40,459 nt of DNA from contig MU835272.1 in assembly GCA_029204225.1 (NCBI GenBank), forward strand, positions 1 through 40,459, given 5' to 3'. The DNA is from Diphasiastrum complanatum (lineage: Eukaryota > Streptophyta > Lycopodiopsida > Lycopodiales > Lycopodiaceae). Below are positions 40,438 through 40,459 of the stretch, piece after piece. A program made the translations under genes and the position numbers. Numbering within the stretch: the stretch's first letter is position 1; every line of letters starts with the position of its first letter. The notes beneath the pieces are model-generated. The model worked only from the letters and a program-made list of their open reading frames with translations. It did no database searches and was not told the origin of the DNA.

Positions 40438-40459
40438 CTTCATACCAAATGACAATTCA

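Noticed and set aside
1-40459. tRNA, rRNA or organellar insertions
   Set aside because: I saw no tRNA cloverleaf, rRNA core sequence or chloroplast/mitochondrial gene. A tRNAscan or organelle alignment would be decisive.

Overview
The window is nuclear DNA from a large-genome land plant. The evidence is a long-intron nuclear gene, plant-type Ty1/copia and chromodomain Ty3/gypsy retroelements, a hAT transposon remnant and AT-rich intergenic debris. A non-angiosperm vascular plant, possibly a fern, fits best because of the type of non-LTR element and the multi-kilobase introns full of retroelement wreckage. The species cannot be fixed from sequence alone.

Layout. 1-2.4 kb: 3' part of a decayed plus-strand copia element (integrase, reverse transcriptase, RNase H, polypurine tract, start of the 3' LTR). 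2.4-3.5 kb: remnant of a minus-strand copia element ending at a primer-binding-site-like motif. 3.5-9.2 kb: AT-rich, essentially gene-free DNA with one gypsy pol tail fragment near 5.5-5.8 kb. 9.25-11.45 kb: minus-strand copia element (protease, gag, PBS, LTR-like DNA). 11.45-14.5 kb: minus-strand chromodomain gypsy pol. 15.0-23.46 kb: a broken, intron-containing plus-strand gene whose 3' half carries the signature of a DNA N4-cytosine/N6-adenine methyltransferase. It is separated into two blocks by about 5 kb that hold a degenerate non-LTR retrotransposon with a C2HC zinc finger, reverse transcriptase and restriction-like endonuclease. 23.6-26.2 kb: AT-rich duplicated DNA and a CT microsatellite. 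26.3-27.0 kb: another copia LTR-like segment. 27.28-27.99 kb: three tandem 238-bp units, each carrying a G-box.

28.7-40.44 kb: the one gene that looks intact, a plus-strand RBM26/27-type CCCH zinc-finger RNA-binding protein. I can join it from six coding exons in phase (3,432 nt, 1,143 residues) with a PWI-like N-terminus, an acidic/Arg-Ser segment, one C-x8-C-x5-C-x3-H finger, RRM1, a coiled coil and RRM2. Its three long introns hold copia, hAT and copia remnants respectively.

The most notable items are the methyltransferase pseudogene with a recurring 15-bp palindrome in its introns, the restriction-endonuclease-type non-LTR element, and the tandem G-box repeats next to the 5' end of the CCCH gene. 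Exon limits were placed by eye from splice signals and phase. No alignment or database search was run.
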